Of a stretch of DNA of 64,000 bases, positions 19,569-26,257 are shown piece after piece. Position numbers and translations under genes: made by a program. Each line of letters opens with the position of its first letter. The first letter of the stretch is position 1. The stretch comes from Rariglobus sp. (GTDB lineage: Bacteria > Verrucomicrobiota > Verrucomicrobiia > Opitutales > Opitutaceae). The stretch is taken from assembly GCA_029266495.1 (NCBI GenBank), contig JAQSWS010000009.1, positions 1 through 64,000 on the forward strand, written 5' to 3'. The notes under the pieces were generated by a model, which saw only the letters and a list, made by a program, of their open reading frames with translations, made no database searches and was not told the DNA's origin.

Positions 19569-21122
19569 ATGGCCATCGCTCCCACCCTTCTTGCCCAACT
19601 TTCCGAAAAGCGCCGCGTCGCCCTTGCCGCCGGGGGCGAGGACAAACTCGCCGCCCGCCGCGCCAAGGGTCTCATGAGCGCCCGCGAGCGCCTCCTCGCG
19701 CTCTTCGATCCGCACACCTTCATGGAGTGGGGGATGCACACCGACCACGACTGCCATGACTTCGGGCTCGAGGACAAATCCTTCCCCGGCGACGGCGTCG
19801 TCACCGGTGTCGGTTATGTGAACGGCCGCCCGGTTGCCGCGTTCAGCCAGGACTTCACCGTCGGCGGTGGCGCCCTCGGTCGCATCCATGCGAAAAAAAT
19901 CTGCGACCTCATGGACTACGCCCAGCAGTCCGGCATGCCCGTTCTCGGCATCAACGACTCCGGCGGCGCGCGCATCCAGGAAGGCGACGACTCCCTCTCC
20001 GGCTACGGCCAGGTGTTTTTCCGCAACGTGCTTCTCTCCGGCGTGGTGCCGCAGGTTTCGATCATCGCCGGCCCGTGCGCGGGCGGGGCGGCCTATTCGC
20101 CCGCGTTGACCGATTTCCTCATCATGACGCGGAAGAATGCCCAGATGTTTATCTGCGGCCCCGAGGTCATCAAGGCCGCCACCGGCGAGGTCGTCACCAT
20201 GGACCAGGTGGGCAGCGCGATGGCCCACGCCTCCGTGAGCGGCAACGTCCACTTCATCGCCGAGGACGAAACCCACGCCCTCGAGCTTGCCAAAAAACTC
20301 TTCTCGTTCCTTCCGTCGAACAACGTCATGGACCCGCCGCACCGGCCCACGCCGTCGCTGGTCCTCGAGTCGGACCCGGGCATGAACGAACTCGTGCCGG
20401 CCGACGCCAAGGCTCCGCTCGACGTCCAAAAAGTAATCGCCCGTCTCGTCGACGACGGCGATTTCCTCGAGGTTCACAAGGAGTGGGCGAAAAACATCGT
20501 GGTGGGCTTTGCCCGCATCGAAGGCATCGTGGTCGGCATCATCGCCAACCAGCCGATGGTGAAGGCCGGCACGCTCGATATCGACTCCTCTGACAAGGGC
20601 GCCCGGTTCATCCGCTTCTGCAACGTCTTCAATATTCCGGTTGTCACGCTCGTCGACATTCCCGGTTTCATGCCCGGCGCGGCGCAGGAACGGGGCGGCA
20701 TCATCCGTCACGGCGCCAAGATGCTTTTCGCCTACGCCTCCGCGACGGTGCCGAAGATCACCATCATCATGCGCAAGGCCTACGGCGGCGCCTACCTCGC
20801 GATGTGCTCCAGCGACATGGGCGCGGACCTCGTCTATGCCTGGCCTTGCGCGGAGATCGCCGTGATGGGCGCCGACGGTGCCGCCAAGATTCTCTTCAAG
20901 CGCGAGATCGCCGCCGCCACGGATCCGAAGGCAAAGGAAAAAGAACTCGCCGCCGACTACCGCGAAAAGTTCGCCTCTCCCTACACCGCGGCCCGCAAGG
21001 GCATGATCACCGATGTGATCGAGCCCGCGCAGACCCGCAGCATCGTCGCGCTCGCGCTGAGAAACACCCTGTCGAAACGCGAGACCCGTCCGCCGAAGAA
21101 GCACGGCAACATCCCGCTCTGA
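19569..21122 (+). CDS. mmdA: Methylmalonyl-CoA carboxyltransferase/decarboxylase alpha subunit (12S/PccB/MmdA type)
   Basis: A crotonase-fold acyl-CoA carboxyltransferase of 517 residues that moves the carboxyl group of (S)-methylmalonyl-CoA to biotin, leaving propionyl-CoA. Typical blocks are LMSARERLLALFD, GDGVVTGVGYVNGRPV, the first oxyanion region DSGGARIQEG, PCAGGAAYSPALTDF, and in the C-half IPGFMPGAAQERGGIIRHGAKMLFA and KAYGGAYLAM. No biotin carboxylase subunit (PccA) is encoded in the locus. That, with the membrane subunits that follow, favours a decarboxylase or transcarboxylase over propionyl-CoA carboxylase. Confidence 0.95.
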   Translation: MAIAPTLLAQLSEKRRVALAAGGEDKLAARRAKGLMSARERLLALFDPHTFMEWGMHTDHDCHDFGLEDKSFPGDGVVTGVGYVNGRPVAAFSQDFTVGGGALGRIHAKKICDLMDYAQQSGMPVLGINDSGGARIQEGDDSLSGYGQVFFRNVLLSGVVPQVSIIAGPCAGGAAYSPALTDFLIMTRKNAQMFICGPEVIKAATGEVVTMDQVGSAMAHASVSGNVHFIAEDETHALELAKKLFSFLPSNNVMDPPHRPTPSLVLESDPGMNELVPADAKAPLDVQKVIARLVDDGDFLEVHKEWAKNIVVGFARIEGIVVGIIANQPMVKAGTLDIDSSDKGARFIRFCNVFNIPVVTLVDIPGFMPGAAQERGGIIRHGAKMLFAYASATVPKITIIMRKAYGGAYLAMCSSDMGADLVYAWPCAEIAVMGADGAAKILFKREIAAATDPKAKEKELAADYREKFASPYTAARKGMITDVIEPAQTRSIVALALRNTLSKRETRPPKKHGNIPL

Positions 21123-21143
21123 TCGCCATCGCGTCCACCGGCC

Positions 21144-21539
21144 ATGTCCTTCCCCCTGCTCACTCCTCTCGCCCAAGCCGCACCGGCCGTCGTCCAGGCC
21201 GGCCAGCCGCTCTTCGGCAGCCTCTGGCTTGCGCTCCTCGCCGTGCTTGGAGGCATCGCGGTGCTCCTCGTGCTCGTCGCCCTGCTCGGACGCTGGCTCG
21301 CCGCCACGCATCCGGCGCCCTTGTTGCGACCGGCGCAGGCGGCGGTGCCGGTGGCCGCGGCGCCGGAGGTCACCACCGCGATCATTGCCGCCTCGATCAC
21401 GGCCGCACTCGGCGACAACGCCAAGGTCGCCGCGGTCAAACTCGTGGCCTCACCCGCGATCCCTTCCGTCGAGATGCTCATGCAGCAGTGGTCCATGGAA
21501 GGCCGCCGCCAGATCTACTCCTCCCACAAAGTCCGCTGA
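21144..21539 (+). CDS. Delta/gamma-like membrane subunit of a biotin-dependent decarboxylase (paralogue 1)
   Basis: A 131-residue protein with one N-terminal membrane helix (about 24-50), a Pro/Ala linker and a short cytosolic domain (PEVTTAIIAASITAALGDN), ending in WSMEGRRQIYSSHKVR. This helix-linker-short-domain layout and the position between the carboxyltransferase and the biotin carrier fit the MmdD/OadG anchor that holds the carboxyltransferase and beta subunit together. The same C-terminal signature recurs in the protein at 23698-24174. It lies 21 bases after mmdA and 18 bases before the biotin carrier gene. Confidence 0.8.
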   Translation: MSFPLLTPLAQAAPAVVQAGQPLFGSLWLALLAVLGGIAVLLVLVALLGRWLAATHPAPLLRPAQAAVPVAAAPEVTTAIIAASITAALGDNAKVAAVKLVASPAIPSVEMLMQQWSMEGRRQIYSSHKVR

Positions 21540-21557
21540 CCTTTAAAATTTACCGCC

Positions 21558-21947
21558 ATGAAAAAGCTCCGAGTTACCGTTGAAGGCAAAGTCTATGAAG
21601 TGCTCGTCGAAGTGCTCGACGAGGGCACACCCGCCGCCGCTCCCCGCGCCGTCGCCCCGGCCGCGCCCTCCGCCGCGACCAGCATCCCCGCACCGGCTCC
21701 GGCTCCCGCCGCCGCACCGCGCAGTCCTGCCGGCGCCAACGACATCATCTGCCCGCTCTCCGGAAAACTTGTCTCGTTTGACGTGAGCGTCGGACAGGCG
21801 GTCGAGGAAGGCGTCCAGGTCGCCACCATCGAAGCGATGAAAATGAATACCTACATCTTCGCGCCCAAGGCCGGGAAAATCGCCCAGCTTCTCGCCAGTC
21901 CCGGTGACGGCGTGGAGGAAGGCTCGGTCATCATCCGCATGGTCTGA
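21558..21947 (+). CDS. Biotin carrier protein of the decarboxylase/transcarboxylase
   Basis: A free biotinyl carrier of 129 residues. The N-terminal strands are MKKLRVTVEGKVYEVLVEV, followed by an Ala/Pro linker (about 25-55) and a biotinyl domain (about 58-129) with the biotinylation site EAMKMN; the modified Lys is K95. It has the length and layout of the transcarboxylase 1.3S and MmdC/glutaconyl-CoA decarboxylase carriers. It is the only biotin carrier in the locus, although two carboxyltransferases and two beta subunits are encoded, so it is probably shared. The biotin ligase at the end of the locus would load it. Confidence 0.93.
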   Translation: MKKLRVTVEGKVYEVLVEVLDEGTPAAAPRAVAPAAPSAATSIPAPAPAPAAAPRSPAGANDIICPLSGKLVSFDVSVGQAVEEGVQVATIEAMKMNTYIFAPKAGKIAQLLASPGDGVEEGSVIIRMV

Positions 21948-21952
21948 GAAGT

Positions 21953-21997
21953 AGCGAGTAGTGGGTAACGAGTAGCGAGCATCTCGCGGCGTTACCC
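21953..21997 (+). repeat. Hairpin between biotin carrier and microprotein genes
   Basis: GGGTAACG (21963-21970) pairs with CGTTACCC (21990-21997), and an inner stem GCGAG/CTCGC lies at 21975-21979 and 21983-21987. The word AGTAGCGAG is also tandemly repeated (from 21953 and 21971). The structure may set the ratio of the abundant carrier to the membrane subunits by limiting read-through or protecting the 3' end. Confidence 0.55.
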
Positions 21998-22012
21998 GAA
22001 CCGTCGTCTCCA

Positions 22013-22129
22013 ATGAAAAACGCCATCGTTCTCGCCTTCACTGTGTATGGCATCGCCGCGGTTATCTCCATGTTCGTGGCCGTGCTGATCAAAGCTCTCT
22101 TCCTCGCCGTGCGCCGCTTCTCGCGCTGA
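22013..22129 (+). CDS. 38-residue single-helix membrane protein, possible epsilon subunit
   Basis: A short gene between the biotin carrier and beta subunit 1. It begins MKNAIVLAFTVYGIAAVISM and continues hydrophobic to about residue 31, then ends in a basic tail (VRRFSR). This predicts one membrane helix with a cytosolic positive C-terminus. It has a clear ATG and TGA, lies 25 bases before the beta subunit, and follows the operon order. Veillonella methylmalonyl-CoA decarboxylase has a very small fifth subunit (epsilon, about 55 residues), which is the best analogy. Homology cannot be judged at this length. No strong Shine-Dalgarno is present, as for most genes here. Confidence 0.62.
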   Translation: MKNAIVLAFTVYGIAAVISMFVAVLIKALFLAVRRFSR

Positions 22130-22153
22130 GCCCCTTTTACTCCCGGGTCCGTC

Positions 22154-23458
22154 ATGCAATCCTTCAACTTCCTCGATCTCTTCCAGGGCATCACCACGCT
22201 GATCTCCTCGCCGCCGACGATTCTCTTCGGCCGGCTCGGGCTGATCCTGCTCGGCATGGTGCTGCTCTACCTCGGCAAGAAGGGGGTGCTCGAACCCTTG
22301 CTGATGATCCCGATGGGGCTCGGCATGATCGCGGTGAACGCCGGCGTGCTCTTCCTCGATCCCGCCACGGCCGGACACATCGTCTCCGGCACCGCCACTA
22401 ATACCGATCCCGCCATCGCCGGGCGCCTGGTTGAGCAAGCCGCCGCGGGTAAAATGCCCGGCGGTCTCTTCATGTCCCCGCTGGTGGAAAAAACCGACAG
22501 CCTCATGTATCTCATGCAGGTCGATTTTCTCCAGCCGGTCTACACGTTTGCCTTTAGCAACGGCCTGATCGCGTGCTTCGTGTTCATGGGCATTGGCGTG
22601 TTGCTCGACGTCGGGTTCGTGATCGCCCGTCCGTTCCTCAGCATGTTCCTCGCGCTGTCCGCCGAGTTGGGAACGATCATCACGTTTCCAGTCGCGATCG
22701 CCCTGGGTCTGAATCCCGGCGAAGCCGCGTCCATCGCGATGGTGGGCGGCGCCGACGGCCCGATGGTGCTCTTCACCTCGCTGACGCTCGCCAAGCATCT
22801 GTTCGTTCCGATCACCGTCGTCGCCTACCTTTATCTCGGTCTCACCTACGGCGGCTACCCTTACCTGATCCGTCTGCTCGTGCCGGCGAAACTCCGCGGT
22901 TTGAAAATGCCCGTCCGGCCGATGGTCAAGGTCACCCCGGATGAAAAGCTCGCGTTCTCGGTCGTGGGTTGCGCTGTGCTCTGCCTGCTTTTCCCGTCGG
23001 CCGCACCGCTCTTCCTCTCACTCTTCGTCGGCGTCGCCGTGCGTGAATCCGGCCTCAAATACTTTATCGCCGTGATCGATGGTCCCATCCTCTACGGCGC
23101 AACGATGTTCCTGGGGCTGCTCCTCGGTGTGCTCTGCGAAGCGGCCACGATTCTCGATCCCAAGGTGATCATTCTCCTCGTCCTCGGCATCATCGCGCTT
23201 CTGCTTTCCGCCGTGGGTGGTTTGCTCGGGGGTTACGCGGCCTACTTTTTCAGCGGTCGGAAAATCAATCCGGTGATCGGTATTGCGGGTGTGAGCTGCG
23301 TGCCCAGCACGGCCAAGGTCGCCCAAAAGGAAGTCTCCACCGTCAACCCGGAGTCCTTGATTCTGCCCGAGGCGCTCGGGGCCAACATCTGCGGCGTGAT
23401 CACCTCGGCCATCCTGACCGGCATCTACATCACCATCATTCCGCTCCTCGGCAAATGA
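22154..23458 (+). CDS. Sodium-translocating decarboxylase beta subunit (divergent type)
   Basis: A polytopic membrane protein (434 residues, about nine or more helices) of the OadB/MmdB/GcdB family, which releases CO2 from carboxybiotin and exports Na+. The core motif is GGADGP with D201, equivalent to the Na+-binding Asp of OadB, in a half-buried helix pair. The protein deviates from the canonical sequence: GGADGPMVLF replaces GGADGPTAIF, the N-terminal third carries an insertion (about 75-115, including SPLVEKTDSLMYLMQ), and the last motif reads IAGVSCVPSTAKVAQKE. It is translationally coupled to the next gene (ATGA at 23455-23458). It is probably a pump subunit with altered partner or ion preference. 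Confidence 0.9.
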   Translation: MQSFNFLDLFQGITTLISSPPTILFGRLGLILLGMVLLYLGKKGVLEPLLMIPMGLGMIAVNAGVLFLDPATAGHIVSGTATNTDPAIAGRLVEQAAAGKMPGGLFMSPLVEKTDSLMYLMQVDFLQPVYTFAFSNGLIACFVFMGIGVLLDVGFVIARPFLSMFLALSAELGTIITFPVAIALGLNPGEAASIAMVGGADGPMVLFTSLTLAKHLFVPITVVAYLYLGLTYGGYPYLIRLLVPAKLRGLKMPVRPMVKVTPDEKLAFSVVGCAVLCLLFPSAAPLFLSLFVGVAVRESGLKYFIAVIDGPILYGATMFLGLLLGVLCEAATILDPKVIILLVLGIIALLLSAVGGLLGGYAAYFFSGRKINPVIGIAGVSCVPSTAKVAQKEVSTVNPESLILPEALGANICGVITSAILTGIYITIIPLLGK

Positions 23459-23685
23459 CCCCGGCGCTCAAAGCATCCGCCCGCCACTGGATTTCCGGCA
23501 CCGTCATCGCCTTCACGGGCGTGGCGGTCAGCCGCGGGGTGGCGTCGGGCTTTGAGGGACGTCCGCATGCCTTGTTCGCACTCGCCGGGCAACTGGTCGC
23601 GCTCGGCGGACTCTTCATTATTCTCCTCGGCATCCGCCGGCGCCTGAGCCGGGCCAACGCGGACGGTCCTCCACCTGGTCCATAA
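23455..23685 (+). CDS. Small membrane protein, two predicted helices
   Basis: A 76-residue protein whose ATG overlaps the beta subunit stop (ATGA). It has two hydrophobic segments (about 12-30 and 40-60, the latter ALFALAGQLVALGGLFIILLG), followed by RRRLSR and a Pro-rich tail. I do not recognise a family. Coupling to beta subunit 1 and its place before delta paralogue 2 argue that it is a real accessory membrane component. Confidence 0.6.
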   Translation: MTPALKASARHWISGTVIAFTGVAVSRGVASGFEGRPHALFALAGQLVALGGLFIILLGIRRRLSRANADGPPPGP

Positions 23686-23697
23686 TTTTCCGACGCC

Positions 23698-24174
23698 ATG
23701 ACCGCGATACACCCCGTCCGTCTCATGTTGGCCACTTTACCGGAATATCCCCGTTTCAGCGAAAGCATCGCCTATCAGCTGAGCGGGTTGCTCGTTGTCT
23801 TCGTTGCCTTGGGAGGGCTCTGGGCATTGCTCGAAGTCATCGGCGCCTGCTTCCGGTGTGCGGACCGCAAAGTCGGGACGGTCCTGGTGGAACCGCCGGC
23901 GAGCGCACCTCCGCCGCCAGTCGACGCGCCGGTGATGGCACCGCTGACCTGCGCGCTCATCTCCGCGACGGTGCATGCGGCGTCCCAAGGTCGCGCACGC
24001 ATCTTGTCCGCCACGCCGGAGGCGCCTCCGGTGACGTATGCGATCATCGCGGCGGCCGTGCACTGCATGTTCGAAGGCCGTGTCCGCATCGTTTCGGTCA
24101 GCCCGGTGCACAGCGATCCTTCGTGGGCCCGCGAGGGGCGCAGGGATATTTTTTCCTCACATCGGATCCGCTAA
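23698..24174 (+). CDS. Delta/gamma-like membrane subunit with duplicated cytosolic domain (paralogue 2)
   Basis: A 158-residue protein with one membrane helix (about 28-50), a Pro-rich linker and two successive copies of the short cytosolic motif: PLTCALISATVHAASQGRARILSA, then PVTYAIIAAAVHCMFEGRVRIVSV. It ends in SWAREGRRDIFSSHRIR, nearly the same as the end of the protein at 21144-21539 (WSMEGRRQIYSSHKVR). It is therefore a second anchor subunit with an internal duplication. It lies 12 bases before beta subunit 2, so the two likely work together. Confidence 0.8.
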   Translation: MTAIHPVRLMLATLPEYPRFSESIAYQLSGLLVVFVALGGLWALLEVIGACFRCADRKVGTVLVEPPASAPPPPVDAPVMAPLTCALISATVHAASQGRARILSATPEAPPVTYAIIAAAVHCMFEGRVRIVSVSPVHSDPSWAREGRRDIFSSHRIR

Positions 24175-24186
24175 TCCCCGCCCACC

Positions 24187-25434
24187 ATGTTCACCGGATT
24201 CTTCGACTACCTGCAGACCACCGGTTTCGCGCTGCTCACCTGGAAAATGCTCGTGATGTGGGCGGTCTCCGGCGTGCTCCTCTGGCTCGCCATTCGCAAG
24301 GGCTTCGAGCCGCTTCTGCTGGTGCCGATCGCCTTCGGCGCGCTTGTCGCCAATCTGCCGACCCGCGGGGTGATGAGTTCCGAATTGCGGCCCGACGGAG
24401 TGTATGAAACCGCCACGTTCACGGTCGAAGGGCACGGGGTCGCATCGCCGGAGATCGCAGGCGCCGCGCCGTCCGGTGGCAGCCAGCGCGTCCGCATCAC
24501 CCGTGTCGAAGGCGGGCTCTACGATTTCATTTCGCAAGGCGTGAAACTGGAGCTGTTCCCGCCGCTCATTTTTCTCGGGGTCGGGGCGCTGACGGATTTC
24601 GGGCCGCTCATCGCGATGCCGCGCACGCTGCTGCTCGGGGCCGCCGCGCAGCTCGGGTTGTTCATCACGTTCATGGGGGCGAATCTGCTCGGGTTCACCG
24701 CAAAGCAGTCCGCCTCCATCGGCATCATCGGGGGTGCGGACGGGCCGACGGCGATTTTCCTGAGCAACAAACTCGCCCCCGAACTCCTTGGGGCCGTCGC
24801 GGTCGCGGCCTACAGCTACATGTCGCTCGTGCCGCTGATCCAGCCGCCGATCATGCGCCTGCTCACGACGAAGAAGGAACGCGTCATTCGCATGCGTTCG
24901 CTGCGCCCGGTGTCGAAGCTGGAGAAACTCATCTTCGCCCTCGTGGTGATGATCGTGTGCGTGCTGCTGGTGCCGGATGCCTCCGCGTTGATCGTGATGC
25001 TGATGCTCGGCAATTTTCTCCGTGAATGCGCGGTCACCGAGCGCCTCGTCAAAGCCTCGCAGAACGAGATCATCAACGTCCTGACGCTCTTCCTTGGGAC
25101 CAGCGTTGGCCTCACCATGGCGGCCGAAAGTTTCCTTGCCCCGGCCACGCTCAAGATCATCGGACTCGGCGTGGTCGCCTTCGCTTTCTCGACCGCGGGC
25201 GGCGTGTTGTGCGCGAAGCTCATGAACGTGCTTTCACCGGGCAATCCGGTCAACCCGCTCATCGGTTCGGCGGGCGTTTCCGCGGTGCCGATGGCGGCGC
25301 GTGTCTCGCATGTCGAAGGACAGCGTTACGACAAAACCAACTACCTGCTCATGCATGCGATGGGGCCGAATGTGGCCGGTGTGATCGGCACGGCCGTCGC
25401 CGCGGGTTACTTCATTTCAACGCTCGGCCATTGA
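24187..25434 (+). CDS. Sodium-translocating decarboxylase beta subunit (canonical type)
   Basis: A polytopic membrane protein of 415 residues of the OadB/GcdB/MmdB family. It matches the canonical pattern much better than its neighbour: PPLIFLGVGALTDFGPLIAMPRTLLLGAAAQ, then IIGGADGPTAIFLSNKLAPELLG with the ion-binding D185, AAYSYMSLVPLIQPPIMR and SAGVSAVPMAARVSH near the end. It decarboxylates carboxybiotin and couples this to Na+ export. An unusual feature is a soluble-looking insertion near residues 65-110. It is the second beta subunit in the operon. Confidence 0.94.
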   Translation: MFTGFFDYLQTTGFALLTWKMLVMWAVSGVLLWLAIRKGFEPLLLVPIAFGALVANLPTRGVMSSELRPDGVYETATFTVEGHGVASPEIAGAAPSGGSQRVRITRVEGGLYDFISQGVKLELFPPLIFLGVGALTDFGPLIAMPRTLLLGAAAQLGLFITFMGANLLGFTAKQSASIGIIGGADGPTAIFLSNKLAPELLGAVAVAAYSYMSLVPLIQPPIMRLLTTKKERVIRMRSLRPVSKLEKLIFALVVMIVCVLLVPDASALIVMLMLGNFLRECAVTERLVKASQNEIINVLTLFLGTSVGLTMAAESFLAPATLKIIGLGVVAFAFSTAGGVLCAKLMNVLSPGNPVNPLIGSAGVSAVPMAARVSHVEGQRYDKTNYLLMHAMGPNVAGVIGTAVAAGYFISTLGH

Positions 25435-25449
25435 GCCGGGCCTCCTCCC

Positions 25450-26232
25450 ATGATTCCCGTCGAACATCGGTCAACGCACACCCGGGCCTGTGGCAGGCCG
25501 GGTTGGATGATTTCGCATTATGCGAGCGTGGTCTCCACGCAAGCGCTCTCCCGCCCGCTACCGGCCTGGTCGGCGGTGTGGGCCGACGAGCAGACGGCCG
25601 GACGAGGCCAGGAGGAGCGGAGGTTTGTATCCGATCCGGGCGGCATCTATCTCACGGCGGTCCTGCCGTATGAGGGCGACGCGCTCGCGGCGAAAGGGTT
25701 TGCCCTCGCCGTGGGCTGGGGCATCTGCACGGCCTTGCGACGCGCGGGGGTGATGCAATTGCGTCTCCGCTGGCCGAACGACCTCATGGTGGGAATGGCG
25801 AAGGTCGGAGGCATTCTCGTTGAACAAGGCGGGCCGGACACGCTGCTGGTGGGCGTCGGGCTTAATATCACCAACCGGCCCTGGGTGTCCGACGCCACGC
25901 TGTGTGGCGTCGCCGGCCGGCTCGCGGACAGTTTTGGACGCCAGCCCGTGCCCGAGCGCGACGAGTGGGTGACGCGCCTCCTGCGGGCAATCCGCCTGGC
26001 ACATCGCGAGTTTGGACGAATCCGACTGGCGGGTTTTGCGCCGGTCATGGACCGCTGCTGGGGCGAGCCGCACGACGTTGCGCTCGAACCCGCGCGCGGC
26101 GTGACGCTGGCGGCGACTTGCGGCCGGTTTCTGGGAATCGACAGCCGGGGGGCCGTTCGCCTGCGCACCGCGCCCGGGGTGGAGGCGAGGGTGCCGGCGC
26201 ATCATATTCAAAAACTGAGAGAGGTCGGATGA
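25450..26232 (+). CDS. birA: Biotin-protein ligase (no DNA-binding domain)
   Basis: Catalyses biotin-AMP formation and biotin transfer to the carrier Lys. Motifs: VSTQ in place of the usual STN-type N-terminal strand, the biotin/ATP loop ADEQTAGRGQEERRF (usually GRGRxGRxW), RWPNDL and KVGGILVE. At 260 residues it has no N-terminal winged helix, so it is not a BirA-type repressor. The first 30 residues may be over-called; MISHYASV at residue 20 is an alternative start. It ends the locus 15 bases after beta subunit 2 and converges with a TonB receptor gene. Its placement suggests that it serves the carrier encoded upstream. Confidence 0.88.
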   Translation: MIPVEHRSTHTRACGRPGWMISHYASVVSTQALSRPLPAWSAVWADEQTAGRGQEERRFVSDPGGIYLTAVLPYEGDALAAKGFALAVGWGICTALRRAGVMQLRLRWPNDLMVGMAKVGGILVEQGGPDTLLVGVGLNITNRPWVSDATLCGVAGRLADSFGRQPVPERDEWVTRLLRAIRLAHREFGRIRLAGFAPVMDRCWGEPHDVALEPARGVTLAATCGRFLGIDSRGAVRLRTAPGVEARVPAHHIQKLREVG

Positions 26233-26257
26233 CGGGCGGACGTTGTTGTTCCCTCCC

